From Rhodococcus sp. 4CII (GTDB taxonomy: Bacteria > Actinomycetota > Actinomycetes > Mycobacteriales > Mycobacteriaceae), in the NCBI RefSeq assembly GCF_014256275.1, contig NZ_JACCFE010000002.1:1550001-1614000 (forward strand): DNA of 64,000 nt, read 5' to 3'. The notes beneath the pieces were generated by a model. That model was not told the DNA's origin and searched no databases. It saw only the letters and a list, made by a program, of their open reading frames with translations. The position numbers and the translations under genes were made by a program. Positions 41,089 to 49,930 of the stretch are shown here, piece after piece. Numbering within the stretch: the stretch's first letter is position 1; every line of letters starts with the position of its first letter.

Positions 41089-42264
41089 GTGTTCGACGAC
41101 GAAGTGAGCCCTCAGGCCGCGGCAGCGGTGCACACCCTGATGGGTGAGTTGTCGGCCGCGTACGAGCGTGGGTGGCAGCCCGCCGACGTGGTGCACCTGG
41201 CCCGGAGATCGAAGGAACCGTCCGACGCGGCGCTCGCGGCGGCGGTGGTGTTGCACGAGGCGGAACGCACGCGCGCCGTGCACCGGGCACCGCGCGACTG
41301 GGTGGAGCAACTCGTCACCGTCGGCGAGCAGTACCCGGCCGCGTCGCGTCTCGCGGGGCGGGTTCCGGTCGACGGTCCGGACGTGCGGGCGCTGGCCGCC
41401 GGATTGTTGTTCGAGGACCCATACCACTCCGTCTACCAGCTCACCGACCTGTCGTCGACGTGGACGAATCTGCCCGGCTGGACAGTGCTCACTCCCCCAC
41501 CATCGACGTGGCCGGTCGTGCGTGTCGCCGACCCGGTGACCGCGATGCAGGGCGAGACCGAGGCCGACGCGAAGGTACTCAACCGGATTCGCGGTCTCCT
41601 CGCCAAGGCGGAGGCCACCGATTTCGCGGAGGAGGCGGAGATATTCACGGCGAAGGCGCAGGAGTTGATGACACGCTACGCGATCAACGCCGCCCTCCTC
41701 CACACCCAGAGCGGCACCGGCAACACGGCGGTGCACAGTCGGCGGATCCATTTGGAGAATCCGTACGTCAAGGAGAAGGTGCACCTGCTCACCGAGATCG
41801 GCGATTCCAACAGGGTGCGCACGGTGTGGTTCAGTTCCCTCGCCATCGCGACCGTGGTCGGAACCCCACTCGACCTCCAGCAGGTCGACATGCTGTTCAC
41901 GTCGCTGCTGGTGCAGGCCACGCGCGCAATGCAATTCGCCGACGCCGACAGTCGCGGCGGTTCACGGACCACGTCGTTCCGAAAGGGTTTCCTCGCCGGC
42001 TTCGCCAGTCGTATCGGTCAGCGGCTGCGCGACGCCGACAGCAGGGCCACCGCCGAGGCCGCCGACGAGGCGTCGATTCCCGTCTCGGACCTCCTTCCGA
42101 TTCTGGCCACCAAGTCCGAGGCCGTCGACGCCGAATTCGACCGCCTGTTTCCGCGCACCAAGAAGGCGCGTGGCCGGTCCGTCGACGCGAACGGCTGGTA
42201 CGCGGGGCAGGCGGCCGCCGACGACGCCTCGCTGGCTCCCGGGGATCGTGCCCTCCGGCGGTAG
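41089..42264 (+). CDS. DUF2786-domain protein
   Basis: 391 residues from the GTG; earlier in-frame starts (ATG at 41029, TTG at 40999) would place the LexA-like site inside the gene. The N-terminal half (SPQAAAAVHTLMGELSAAYERGWQPADVVHLARR...) is of unknown type. The centre carries DUF2786: VLNRIRGLLAKAEATDFAEEAEIFTAKAQELMTRYAINAALL, followed by a long helical C-terminus (KGFLAGFASRIGQRLRDADSRATAEAADEAS). DUF2786 also occurs in phage and plasmid proteins with unknown roles. GGGAACGGAG precedes the GTG. Confidence 0.8.
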   Translation: MFDDEVSPQAAAAVHTLMGELSAAYERGWQPADVVHLARRSKEPSDAALAAAVVLHEAERTRAVHRAPRDWVEQLVTVGEQYPAASRLAGRVPVDGPDVRALAAGLLFEDPYHSVYQLTDLSSTWTNLPGWTVLTPPPSTWPVVRVADPVTAMQGETEADAKVLNRIRGLLAKAEATDFAEEAEIFTAKAQELMTRYAINAALLHTQSGTGNTAVHSRRIHLENPYVKEKVHLLTEIGDSNRVRTVWFSSLAIATVVGTPLDLQQVDMLFTSLLVQATRAMQFADADSRGGSRTTSFRKGFLAGFASRIGQRLRDADSRATAEAADEASIPVSDLLPILATKSEAVDAEFDRLFPRTKKARGRSVDANGWYAGQAAADDASLAPGDRALRR

Positions 42265-42279
42265 CGCTCGCGAGGGCGC

Positions 42280-43110
42280 CTAGTCCTTCCGGGACGCCAG
42301 CACCGTTTCGTAGAGTTCCCGCTTCGAGACGCCGGTGGTGGCGACGAGCGCGCACGCATCCTTGAGCCGGGTGCCGTCCGCGACGAGTCGCTCCACCTCG
42401 TCGACCAGATCGGCGGGGTCGGACGCGACGAGAGTGGCACCCTCCACGACCACCGTGATCTCGCCGCGGACACCTTCGGCGGCCCACTCGGCGAGTTCGG
42501 CGAGGGTGCCGCGGCGGACCTCCTCGTACGTCTTGGTCAGTTCCCGGCAGACGGCGGCGCGCCGGGTGCCGCCGAGCACTTCGGCCGCGTCCGCCAGGCA
42601 GTCGGCGAGCCGGTGCGGCGCCTCGAAGAACACGCAGGCGCGCTGCTCGGCTACCAACGCCTGCAGCCACGTCTTGCGCTGCCCCTGTTTCCGGGGCGGG
42701 AAGCCGTCGAAGCAGAACCGCTCGACGGGCAGCCCGGACAGGGCGAGTGCCGTCGTCACCGCCGACGGTCCGGGAAGGCAGGTCACCGCCAGATCCTCGG
42801 CCACGCACGCGGACACCAGCCGGTACCCGGGGTCGCTCACGGACGGCATACCGGCGTCGGTGACGAGGAGAACGGTCTTGCCGGACGCGACGTCGGCGAC
42901 GAGCGCGGGCAGCCGGGCCGTCTCGACCTGGTCGTAGAAGCTGACGACCTTCCCGGTAATCGTCACGTCGAGCGCGGAGGCGAGGGCCTTGGTGCGGCGG
43001 GTGTCCTCGGCTGCGACGACGTCCGCTGTTTCCAGCGCCGTACGCAGCCGCGGCGAGGCGTCACCCACGTCCCCCATCGGTGTTGCGGCGAGCACTAGGC
43101 GACCAGTCAT
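42280..43110 (-). CDS. rsmI: 16S rRNA (cytidine(1402)-2'-O)-methyltransferase RsmI
   Basis: 276-residue tetrapyrrole-methylase-fold enzyme modifying C1402 in the ribosomal P-site region. LVLAATPMGDVGDASPRLRTALETADVVAAEDTRRT, LVTDAGMPSVSDPGYRLVSACV, LPGPSAVTTALALSGLPVERFCFDGFPPRK and FFEAPHRL are diagnostic. It is divergent from the O-mannosyltransferase with 23 bp between starts, the same pairing as Rv1003/Rv1002c. Confidence 0.97.
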   Translation of the reverse strand: MTGRLVLAATPMGDVGDASPRLRTALETADVVAAEDTRRTKALASALDVTITGKVVSFYDQVETARLPALVADVASGKTVLLVTDAGMPSVSDPGYRLVSACVAEDLAVTCLPGPSAVTTALALSGLPVERFCFDGFPPRKQGQRKTWLQALVAEQRACVFFEAPHRLADCLADAAEVLGGTRRAAVCRELTKTYEEVRRGTLAELAEWAAEGVRGEITVVVEGATLVASDPADLVDEVERLVADGTRLKDACALVATTGVSKRELYETVLASRKD

Positions 43111-43121
43111 GACCCACAGCC

Positions 43122-43136
43122 TACGATTGCGGCGTG
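43122..43136 (+). promoter_or_regulatory. -10 box for a likely leaderless pmt transcript
   Basis: TACGAT at 43122-43127 is followed after 6 nt by the GTG start of pmt, the spacing of a leaderless actinobacterial gene. No -35 match was required. Confidence 0.4.
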
Positions 43137-44693
43137 ACGATGCTGACGGACGAGCGACCGACGCCCTCCGCACGACAGCCGTCCGTGATCGGTCCGGCAC
43201 CGCTCGTGCCGCCTCCCGACTTCGGTCCCGTCGACCGCGCCCGCGGCTGGGTAGTGACGTTGTTCGTCACGGCGATCGCGGCGATCACCCGGTTCACGAT
43301 GCTCGGTTACCCGACCGACGCGGGCACCCCGGTGTTCGACGAGAAGCATTACGCTCCGCAGGGCTGGCAGGTCCTCACCGGCGGCTGGCTCGAGGACAAT
43401 CCCGGCTACGGGCTGGTGGTGCATCCTCCGGTCGGCAAGCAGTTGATCGCGATGGGCGAAGCGATCTTCGGGTACAACGGCTGGGGCTGGCGGTTCGCGT
43501 CCGCCGTGGCCGGGACGATCATGATCCTGCTGGTGATCCGGATCGTTCGCCGGCTCACCCGGTCGACGCTGATCGGCGGTCTCGCGGGCATCTTGCTGGT
43601 GGCGGACGGAGTCACGTTCGTCTCGTCCAGGCTGGGCATGCTCGACATCTTCCTGGCGTTGTTCGCCGTGGCCGCCCTCGGTTGCCTGATCGTGGATCGC
43701 GACCAGGTCCGCGAGCGGATGGCCCGTGTGTACGACGAGGGTCGGATCGGCGACAGCGACTGGGGTCCGCGGCTCGGGGTGCGCTGGTGGCGGTTCGGTG
43801 CCGGGATCATGCTGGGTCTGGCGTGCGGAACCAAATGGTCGGGCGTCTACTTCATCGTGTTCTTCGGGCTTCTCAGCGTCGCATTCGACGTGTCGGCGCG
43901 GCGCGCCTACGGGGTGCGTCGCCCGTGGCTGGGCGCCGGGGTTCGCGACGTCGGACCCGCGCTCTACGCGCTCGTCGTCGTGCCGCTGTTCGTGTACCTC
44001 GCCAGCTATTGGGCATGGTTCGCCAGCGAGACCGGCGTGGACCGGCATGCCGTCGGCAACGAGATCGGAACGGACGGCACCTGGTCGTTCGTGCCGGGGG
44101 CGCTGCGGTCGCTGTGGTACTACAGCGGCAACGTCCTCGATTTCCACTCGGGTCTCACCAATTCGGCGGGCAACCATCACCCGTGGGAGTCGAAGCCGTG
44201 GACGTGGCCGATGGGCCTGCGCCCTATGCTGTACTACTTCGCCGAGGGTGATCACGTCACCGGTTGTGGGGCGTCGAGTTGCGTCAAGGCAGTCATGCTC
44301 ATCGGCACACCGGCCATGTGGTGGCTGGCGCTGCCGATGCTGGGGTGGGCGCTGTGGCAGTCGGTGGTGCGGAAGGACTGGCGCTACGCCGCCGTCCTCA
44401 CCGCGTACGGTGCGGCGTTCCTGCCGTGGCTGACCACCCTGGACCGTCAGATGTACTACTTCTATGCGGTGGCGCTGGCGCCATTCATGGTGATGGGTTT
44501 CGCGCTGGTCCTCGGCGACGTCCTGGGCAGCGCGAAGGCGTCGTTCGAGCGCCGAACCACCGGTCTGCTCGCCGTCTGCCTGTACGTGGGTCTGGTGGTG
44601 GCCAACTTCATCTGGCTGTGGCCGATCCTCACGGCCGTCCCCATCACCCCGGAGACGTGGCAGCACCAACTGTGGCTTCCCAGCTGGCGGTGA
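43134..44693 (+). CDS. pmt: Protein O-mannosyltransferase (GT39)
   Basis: 519-residue polytopic membrane enzyme that transfers mannose from polyprenyl-phosphate-mannose to Ser/Thr of secreted proteins. About 10 or more membrane helices. The catalytic acidic pair is in the first loop (GTPVFDEKHYAPQGWQVLTGGWLEDNPGYGLVVHPPVGKQLIAMGE), and LVVADGVTFVSSRLGMLDIFL and the CGTKWSGVYFI stretch are family marks. GTG start; an ATG two codons in is the alternative. Ortholog of Rv1002c by sequence pattern and position. Confidence 0.95.
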   Translation: MTMLTDERPTPSARQPSVIGPAPLVPPPDFGPVDRARGWVVTLFVTAIAAITRFTMLGYPTDAGTPVFDEKHYAPQGWQVLTGGWLEDNPGYGLVVHPPVGKQLIAMGEAIFGYNGWGWRFASAVAGTIMILLVIRIVRRLTRSTLIGGLAGILLVADGVTFVSSRLGMLDIFLALFAVAALGCLIVDRDQVRERMARVYDEGRIGDSDWGPRLGVRWWRFGAGIMLGLACGTKWSGVYFIVFFGLLSVAFDVSARRAYGVRRPWLGAGVRDVGPALYALVVVPLFVYLASYWAWFASETGVDRHAVGNEIGTDGTWSFVPGALRSLWYYSGNVLDFHSGLTNSAGNHHPWESKPWTWPMGLRPMLYYFAEGDHVTGCGASSCVKAVMLIGTPAMWWLALPMLGWALWQSVVRKDWRYAAVLTAYGAAFLPWLTTLDRQMYYFYAVALAPFMVMGFALVLGDVLGSAKASFERRTTGLLAVCLYVGLVVANFIWLWPILTAVPITPETWQHQLWLPSWR

Positions 44694-44711
44694 CGATCCC
44701 GCCGCACGAGT

Positions 44712-44747
44712 CGAGCCGCCCGGGTCCCGTGGGACCCGAGCGGCTCG
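44712..44747. terminator. Bidirectional terminator pmt / BCCT transporter
   Basis: CGAGCCGC-cc-GGGTCCC pairs with GGGACCC-ga-GCGGCTCG around a 2-nt centre, between the two convergent stops. Confidence 0.8.
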
Positions 44748-44759
44748 CGGACTGTTCCT

Positions 44760-46397
44760 CTAACGGGACGAGATCCGGTCGCGACGACGCTTCGCCGCCA
44801 CTCTCCGCATCTCCTTCCGCATTTCCCGGCCGTCGACGATGAGCTGGTCGCGGGACAGGTCCTTGTAGAGCGAGAAGCACAACCCGATCATCACGAGGAC
44901 GAACGGTGCCGCGGCGATGATCGTCATCGTCTGCAGTCCGTCGAGTGCGGTGTCACCACCGGTCCACAGGATGAGCGCGGCCACGCCACCGGTCAGCACA
45001 CCCCAGAACACGACGACCCAGCGCTGCGGTTCCAGCGACCCACGCTGCGACAGGGTGCCCATCACCATCGACGCCGCGTCGGCGCCGGAGACGAAGAAGA
45101 TCCCGACGAGGATCATCACCAGGACGGTGGAGATTCCGGTGAGCGGCAGGTGGTCGAGCATCCCGAACAGCTGCCCCTCCTGGGTGTCCTGCCCGGCGAG
45201 GTCGATTCCGTCGCGCTGCTGGGCGATTCCCGCGCCACCGAAGATCGCGAACCACACGAGACTCACCGCGCTCGGCACCACGATCACGCCGATCACGAAC
45301 TGGCGGACCGTCCGGCCGCGGCTGATGCGTGCCAGGAACATGCCGACGAAGGGGGTCCAGGAGATCCACCACGCCCAGTAGAAGATGGTCCACGACGACA
45401 GCCATTCACCGGTCGCCGGATCGGACGACGCTCCGGTCCGGGCCGACATCTGCGCGAGTTGCGCGGCGTACGCGCCGATCGTCGTCGGCAGCAGGTTGAG
45501 GATCAGGACCGTCGGGCCCACCACGAACACGAACAGAGCCAGGACGACGGCGAGCACCATGTTGGTGTTCGACAGCCACTGGATACCTTTTGCGACGCCC
45601 GACACGGCGGACGCGACGAAGGCCAGCGTCAGCAGGGCGACGATGGCGACCAGCAGGAACGTACTGACCTGTGACATCCATCCGACGACCTGGAAGCCGG
45701 AACCGATCTGCAGAGCGCCGAGGCCCAGCGATGCGGCGGTGCCGAAGAGTGTCGCGAAGATCGCGAGCACGTCGATGAACTTGCCGATCGGCCCCTCCGC
45801 GCGGCGGCCGAGCAGCGGGATGAACGCGGAGCTGAACAGCTGCTTGCGGCCCTTGCGGTACGAGCCGTACGCGATCGACAGTCCGACCACCGCGTACATC
45901 GCCCAGGGGTGCAGGCTCCAGTGGAACATGGTGGTGGCCATGGCAGTTCCGATGCCACCGCTCGAACCCGGCGGAGGTGTCACGTAATGCGCGAGCGGTT
46001 CGGCGACCCCGAAGAACATCAGTCCGATGCCCATTCCGGCGCTGAACATCATCGCGATCCAACTCACCGTGCGGAATTCGGGCTTCTCGCCGTCCTTGCC
46101 GAGCGGAATGTGACCGAACTTGCTGAACGCGAGCCACAGTGAAAAGAGGACGAACCCGGACGCCGACAGGACGAACAACCAGCCCATGTCGGTGACCAGC
46201 CAATCGAGCGCCTTACCGGTCGTGGTGTCGAGATTGTCGGGGGCCAGAAGCCCCCAGACGACGATTGCCGAGACCGCTGCGGCGGCGACGGAGAACACGA
46301 CGTAATCGGTGCGCACACCGACCCGTTTGAGCCCTCCGCCGACCGCCGGGTCAGCGCTCCCGGAATCTTGATCAGGCAGATCAGTATTCGTTGCCAT
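44760..46397 (-). CDS. BCCT-family betaine/choline/carnitine transporter
   Basis: 545 residues, 12 predicted membrane helices. The family signature lies in the region SSWTIFYWAWWISWTPFVGMFLARISRGRTVRQF, and the glycine-rich helix in SAGMGIGLMFFGVAEPLAHY. The short cytoplasmic C-terminus is strongly basic (REMRKEMRRVAAKRRRDRISSR), like the osmosensory tails of BetP-type carriers. Sodium- or proton-coupled uptake of a trimethylammonium osmolyte is likely. The ATG has no clear ribosome binding site; an in-frame TTG is 6 bases upstream. Confidence 0.95.
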   Translation of the reverse strand: MATNTDLPDQDSGSADPAVGGGLKRVGVRTDYVVFSVAAAAVSAIVVWGLLAPDNLDTTTGKALDWLVTDMGWLFVLSASGFVLFSLWLAFSKFGHIPLGKDGEKPEFRTVSWIAMMFSAGMGIGLMFFGVAEPLAHYVTPPPGSSGGIGTAMATTMFHWSLHPWAMYAVVGLSIAYGSYRKGRKQLFSSAFIPLLGRRAEGPIGKFIDVLAIFATLFGTAASLGLGALQIGSGFQVVGWMSQVSTFLLVAIVALLTLAFVASAVSGVAKGIQWLSNTNMVLAVVLALFVFVVGPTVLILNLLPTTIGAYAAQLAQMSARTGASSDPATGEWLSSWTIFYWAWWISWTPFVGMFLARISRGRTVRQFVIGVIVVPSAVSLVWFAIFGGAGIAQQRDGIDLAGQDTQEGQLFGMLDHLPLTGISTVLVMILVGIFFVSGADAASMVMGTLSQRGSLEPQRWVVVFWGVLTGGVAALILWTGGDTALDGLQTMTIIAAAPFVLVMIGLCFSLYKDLSRDQLIVDGREMRKEMRRVAAKRRRDRISSR

Positions 46398-46481
46398 GAA
46401 CAACTACGTTGGTCATTTTCGGTGGTAAAAGCAAGCTAGCCCACCACCGCACACCGAATCGAGACCCGGCGCGCGGCGTCG

Positions 46482-46913
46482 TTAAGCTGGGGGTTTCCCC
46501 CATCCCGAGCCTCTTCCTAGAAGCCCGTCGATGCTGAGCCGTCCGGCGCCGATCACAGCGAGGAGTAGCGACCCGACGCCGAGCGCGACGACGAGTTCGT
46601 ACCCGCCGTTCGTGACGAAGACGCCCTTGTCCGCATGCACCAGAATCAGCGCGCCCAGCATGTCGAGGAACAGCAGGATTCCCGCGATCGGTGTGGCCAC
46701 GCCCACGATGAGAGCAAATCCACCCGCAAGTTCGATAGTGGCGGCCGCAACAGCCGAAATGTCCGGCAGCGGAACACCCATGTCGGCGAACGACGCCTGG
46801 GTGGCCTTCACCCCGTAGTCGAAGAACTTCTGCCAGCCGTGCGCGACGAAGACCACGCCGAGCCCGATTCGTGCGATCAGCAGTGCGAGGTCGCGGAAGA
46901 GTGCAGAAGCCAT
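46482..46913 (-). CDS. DoxX-family membrane protein (copy 2)
   Basis: 143 residues with the same four-helix pattern as the copy near 37 kb (LALLIARIGLGVVFVAHGWQKFF, ISAVAAATIELAGGFALIVGVATPIAGILLFLDMLGALILV, ELVVALGVGSLLLAVIG); roughly half of the residues are shared. It follows a GntR gene by 64 bp. Two GGTCACAC direct repeats lie between them. Confidence 0.88.
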   Translation of the reverse strand: MASALFRDLALLIARIGLGVVFVAHGWQKFFDYGVKATQASFADMGVPLPDISAVAAATIELAGGFALIVGVATPIAGILLFLDMLGALILVHADKGVFVTNGGYELVVALGVGSLLLAVIGAGRLSIDGLLGRGSGWGKPPA

Positions 46914-46932
46914 ACCGAGCGGCTACCTTTCT

Positions 46933-46959
46933 GGGTCACACTTGATGGGGTCACACCTT
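46933..46959. repeat. Direct repeat upstream of doxX copy 2
   Basis: GGGTCACACTT (46933-46943) and GGGTCACACCTT (46948-46959), centre-to-centre about 15 bp, in the 64-bp gap between gntR and doxX. It could be a tandem half-site operator. Confidence 0.35.
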
Positions 46960-46977
46960 CTGACTTCGGCGCCGCCC

Positions 46978-47352
46978 TCAGTCGGCGCCGCGGAGAGCGG
47001 ATTGCACGAAGCCGAGGATTTGCTCGTCGGACACCCCCAGCTTCCGCAGTTCCTGCACGTAGCCGGTGGCGGCCTTCTCGGCCCCGGCGCGAATGGGGTC
47101 ACCGCCGCTCGCGATGAACGTGCCCTGCTTGCCCCGGGTTTCGATGACACCCTGCTCGCCGAGTTCCCGGTATGCCTTCGCGACCGTGTTCGGAGCGAGA
47201 CCGACCTCGACGGCGAGCGCCCGGACCGTGGGGATCTTCGTTCCCGCGATCAACTGCCCGCTGCGGACCTGCTCGATGATCTGCAAACGCAACTGGTCGA
47301 ACGGGGCGGTCGACGAATCCGGATCGATGTCGATGTACACGGCCGGCGCCAC
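46978..47352 (-). CDS. GntR-family regulator, YtrA subfamily
   Basis: 124 residues, the short YtrA form: winged helix TAPFDQLRLQIIEQVRSGQLIAGTKIPTVRALAVEVGLAPNTVAKAYRELGEQGVIETRGKQGTFI followed by only about 45 residues (GAEKAATGYVQELRKLGVSDEQILGFVQSAL), enough for dimerisation but not ligand binding. YtrA-type genes usually control an adjacent membrane protein; here doxX copy 2 follows. GTG start; another GTG four codons in has GGAGG 11 bases before it. Confidence 0.9.
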   Translation of the reverse strand: MAPAVYIDIDPDSSTAPFDQLRLQIIEQVRSGQLIAGTKIPTVRALAVEVGLAPNTVAKAYRELGEQGVIETRGKQGTFIASGGDPIRAGAEKAATGYVQELRKLGVSDEQILGFVQSALRGAD

Positions 47353-47410
47353 CTCCGTTGTTCCAGGCGTTGTATCAGACCGTAGTTGCGCGGTTGCGGC
47401 GCCGCAATGG

Positions 47411-48094
47411 TTACACCGCGGCGACGGCCTCGTCGATCGGCGTGGGACCGGACGTGAGCATGAGCGTCTTCTTCACCGTGTTCGGGTGATCCAGGAGCGC
47501 CGCGACGACCGCGGCGACGTCGGCGCGCGGGACGGTGCCGTGTTCGAGAGGAGGCGCGGCGAGGGTGACGTGGCCCGTCGGGTCGTCGTCGATCAGACTG
47601 CCCGGACGGATGATCGTCCAGTCGAGGTCGGTGCGGGCGCGCAGGTCTTCCTCAGCGGCCGTCTTCGCGACGAGGTAGGCGGCGAACACCTCGTCGGTGC
47701 CCTCGGGAATCGGCTCACCCGCACCGAACGAGCTGATCTGTACGAATCGGCGCGTACCCGCCTTCTCAGCGGCGTCGGCGAGGAGGACCGCTGCGCCGCG
47801 GTCGACCGTGTCCTTGCGGGCGACGCCGCTGCCCGGACCGGCGCCGGCGGCGAACACCGCGGCGTCCGCACCCACGAGCGTCTTCGCCACGTCGTCCGCG
47901 CTCGCCGTCTCCAGATCGATCACCACCGGTTCGGCGCCGAGCGCCGCCACCGCGTGCTCGTGGTCGGGGTTACGGATCAACGCGACCGCACGGTCTCCAC
48001 GCGCGGTGAGGATCTTGATGAGGTGACGGGCGACCTTCCCGTGTCCACCCGCGATCACGATGCGGCGCGGAGTCGCGTCAATGTGCTCGGCCAT
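47411..48094 (-). CDS. NAD(P)-binding atypical SDR (NmrA/YwnB-like)
   Basis: 227 residues. N-terminal Rossmann motif RIVIAGGHGKVARHLIKILTARG, RFVQISSFGAGEP and LDWTIIRPGSLIDDDPTGHV identify the NmrA-like epimerase/reductase group. No Ser-Tyr-Lys triad of classical SDRs; possibly a redox sensor or flavin/quinone reductase. Substrate unknown. Confidence 0.85.
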   Translation of the reverse strand: MAEHIDATPRRIVIAGGHGKVARHLIKILTARGDRAVALIRNPDHEHAVAALGAEPVVIDLETASADDVAKTLVGADAAVFAAGAGPGSGVARKDTVDRGAAVLLADAAEKAGTRRFVQISSFGAGEPIPEGTDEVFAAYLVAKTAAEEDLRARTDLDWTIIRPGSLIDDDPTGHVTLAAPPLEHGTVPRADVAAVVAALLDHPNTVKKTLMLTSGPTPIDEAVAAV

Positions 48095-48182
48095 GATCGA
48101 TCTCCCTTATTCGTCGACTGTTCACGACTTACTACCTCTGGTATAGCGCTCCGTGCGGGCGGCTTTGTTCCCACGGGGCAGA

Positions 48183-48539
48183 ATGGCCGATATGGCGAAC
48201 ACCGCGACCATCTACCACAACCAGCGCTGCAGCACGTCCCGCACCGTCCTCGGACTGATCCGGGACGCGGGCATCGAACCGACCGTCGTGAAGTACCTCG
48301 AGACTCCGCCCTCGCGGGACGGATTGCGCAAACTTCTCGACGACGCCGGGCTGAAGCCGAGCGAGGCGATCCGGAAGAAGGAGGCCGTCTACAAGGAACT
48401 GGGGCTCGCGCAGGCGTCCGAGGACGAACTGCTGGAAGCCATGGTGGACAATCCCATCCTCATCGAGCGGCCGATCGTCGTGACGGACAAGGGCACCGTC
48501 CTCGCCCGCCCGGCGACGAAGGTCAGCGACATCCTCTAG
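48183..48539 (+). CDS. ArsC-family (arsenate reductase/Spx-like) protein
   Basis: 118 residues. IYHNQRCSTSRTVLGLIRDAG carries the single active-site Cys of the glutaredoxin-dependent ArsC (YffB/ArsC) family, and ILIERPIVVTDKGTVLARPATKV contains the conserved RPIV motif. No ars operon genes lie nearby, so arsenate is not assured as substrate. Two close ATGs; the first has GGGG 5 bases upstream. Its TAG stop begins the second 72-bp palindrome. Confidence 0.88.
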   Translation: MADMANTATIYHNQRCSTSRTVLGLIRDAGIEPTVVKYLETPPSRDGLRKLLDDAGLKPSEAIRKKEAVYKELGLAQASEDELLEAMVDNPILIERPIVVTDKGTVLARPATKVSDIL

Positions 48540-48608
48540 GCCCTCCGGGCTCGTGCGCCCTTCTGGTTGCTCCCACGACCAGAAAGGCGCACGGGCGCGA
48601 AGCGCCTA
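48537..48608. repeat. 72-bp stop-to-stop palindromic element, copy 2
   Basis: Same layout as copy 1: 33-nt arms, 6-nt loop (CTCCCA), beginning with the TAG stop of the arsC-like gene and ending with the TAG stop of arcA. The arms carry about six mismatches; the inner blocks CGTGCGCC and TTCTGGT pair exactly with their partners. Read on the minus strand it aligns without gaps to copy 1, most positions identical. Confidence 0.8.
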
Positions 48609-49823
48609 CAGCGGGTCCCGCGCCACCGGACAGGACATGCAGCGGGGACCGCCGCGGCCGGAGCCGAGTTCGGAACCCGCGATGCGCAACACTTCGATGC
48701 CCGACGCCTCGAGCCGGGCGTTGGTCTCCACGTTCCGTTCGTACGCCACGACGACGCCGGGTGCGAGCGCGAGTGTGTTGTTTCCGTCGTCCCACTGTTC
48801 GCGCTCTGCGGTGACGTTGTCGAGTCCGGTGTCGATGACGCGCAGTTTGCCGATGCCCATGGCCTCGGCGGCGGCGTCGAGGAACGGATCGGCTCCGCGG
48901 ATCGACACGCCCTTGTCCTCGCGGTGAATCGTGAACGCCGACAGCGTGTCCTGGATGACCGGGTACATCACGACGGCGTCGTGATCGACCATCGTGCACA
49001 CGGTGTCGAGGTGCATGGACGCCCGGGCCTGCGCGATGGGCACCACCAGCACCGTGTGCGCGAGTTCGTCCTCGAAGACGCTGCGCGCCAACGCCTCGGC
49101 GCCGGCGGGGGTGGTGCGCTCGCCCACTCCGACGGCGACGACGCCGGGTGCGAGGAGCAGGACGTCACCGCCCTCGACGGGGGCCGTGTGGGATTCGTAG
49201 GCGCGCCGGGCCCCGCGGAAACGCGGGTGGTGGGCGTAGATGATGTCGGTGAGGGACGTTTCGCGGACTCGGGCGGGCAGCGCCAGCGACGTGATGGCGA
49301 CACGGGGGCCGATCCAGAACGACGAGTCCCGGGTGAACAGCAGGTTGGGCAGCGGGTCGATGACGAAGTCGCCGCCGTGGTGCATCCGGCGGACCAGCGA
49401 CGCCGTGTTGGCGGCGACGGGGAGTTCGTCGAAGGTCATGCCCGCGGTAAGGATGGTGGACAGTTCGGGCGCGGGGACGCTGCGGAGGTGGGCGGCCAGT
49501 TCCTGCGCCAGGGTGTGCCCGAGTTTGCGCGGGTCCACGGCCGCGCCGATACCGTGGATGCGGGCGGCGCCGCTGGCACCGAGTGTCTCGGAGAGCAGGT
49601 CGGACAGCAGCAGGACCTCGACGCCGCGGCTACGCAGCAGGTCCGCGAACGCGTCGTGCTCCTCCTGCGCGCGATCGACCCACGGCAGTCCGTCGAAGAG
49701 CAGTTGGTCGTTGTTGCGGGGCGTCAGTCGCTTCAGTTCGTCCCCGGGCCGGTGCAGGAGGACCGCACGAAGCTGCCCGACTTCGGAGTTTGCCCCCAAC
49801 GGCGCAGAACCGGACGCGTTCAT
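48606..49823 (-). CDS. arcA: Arginine deiminase
   Basis: Hydrolyses arginine to citrulline and ammonia; 405 residues. Conserved blocks: SEVGQLRAVLLHRPGDELKRLTP, LPNLLFTRDSSFWIG, EGGDVLLLAPGVVAVGVGERTT, MHLDTVCTMVDHDAVV and the catalytic Cys395 in GGPRCMSCPVARDPL. The ATG at 49823 gives the family N-terminus. Ortholog of Rv1001 by position next to pmt. No arcB/arcC follow, so it is not part of a full ADI pathway operon here. Confidence 0.97.
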   Translation of the reverse strand: MNASGSAPLGANSEVGQLRAVLLHRPGDELKRLTPRNNDQLLFDGLPWVDRAQEEHDAFADLLRSRGVEVLLLSDLLSETLGASGAARIHGIGAAVDPRKLGHTLAQELAAHLRSVPAPELSTILTAGMTFDELPVAANTASLVRRMHHGGDFVIDPLPNLLFTRDSSFWIGPRVAITSLALPARVRETSLTDIIYAHHPRFRGARRAYESHTAPVEGGDVLLLAPGVVAVGVGERTTPAGAEALARSVFEDELAHTVLVVPIAQARASMHLDTVCTMVDHDAVVMYPVIQDTLSAFTIHREDKGVSIRGADPFLDAAAEAMGIGKLRVIDTGLDNVTAEREQWDDGNNTLALAPGVVVAYERNVETNARLEASGIEVLRIAGSELGSGRGGPRCMSCPVARDPL

Positions 49824-49930
49824 GTCTAGACGGTAATGCCGCCGGGCCCGGCAGGCACGCTCAAACACTCCCCCGCCGAACGTGTCCCTCGGCTCCCGGG
49901 GCGGGTAGGGTGAAACGGCGGAGGTATCTC

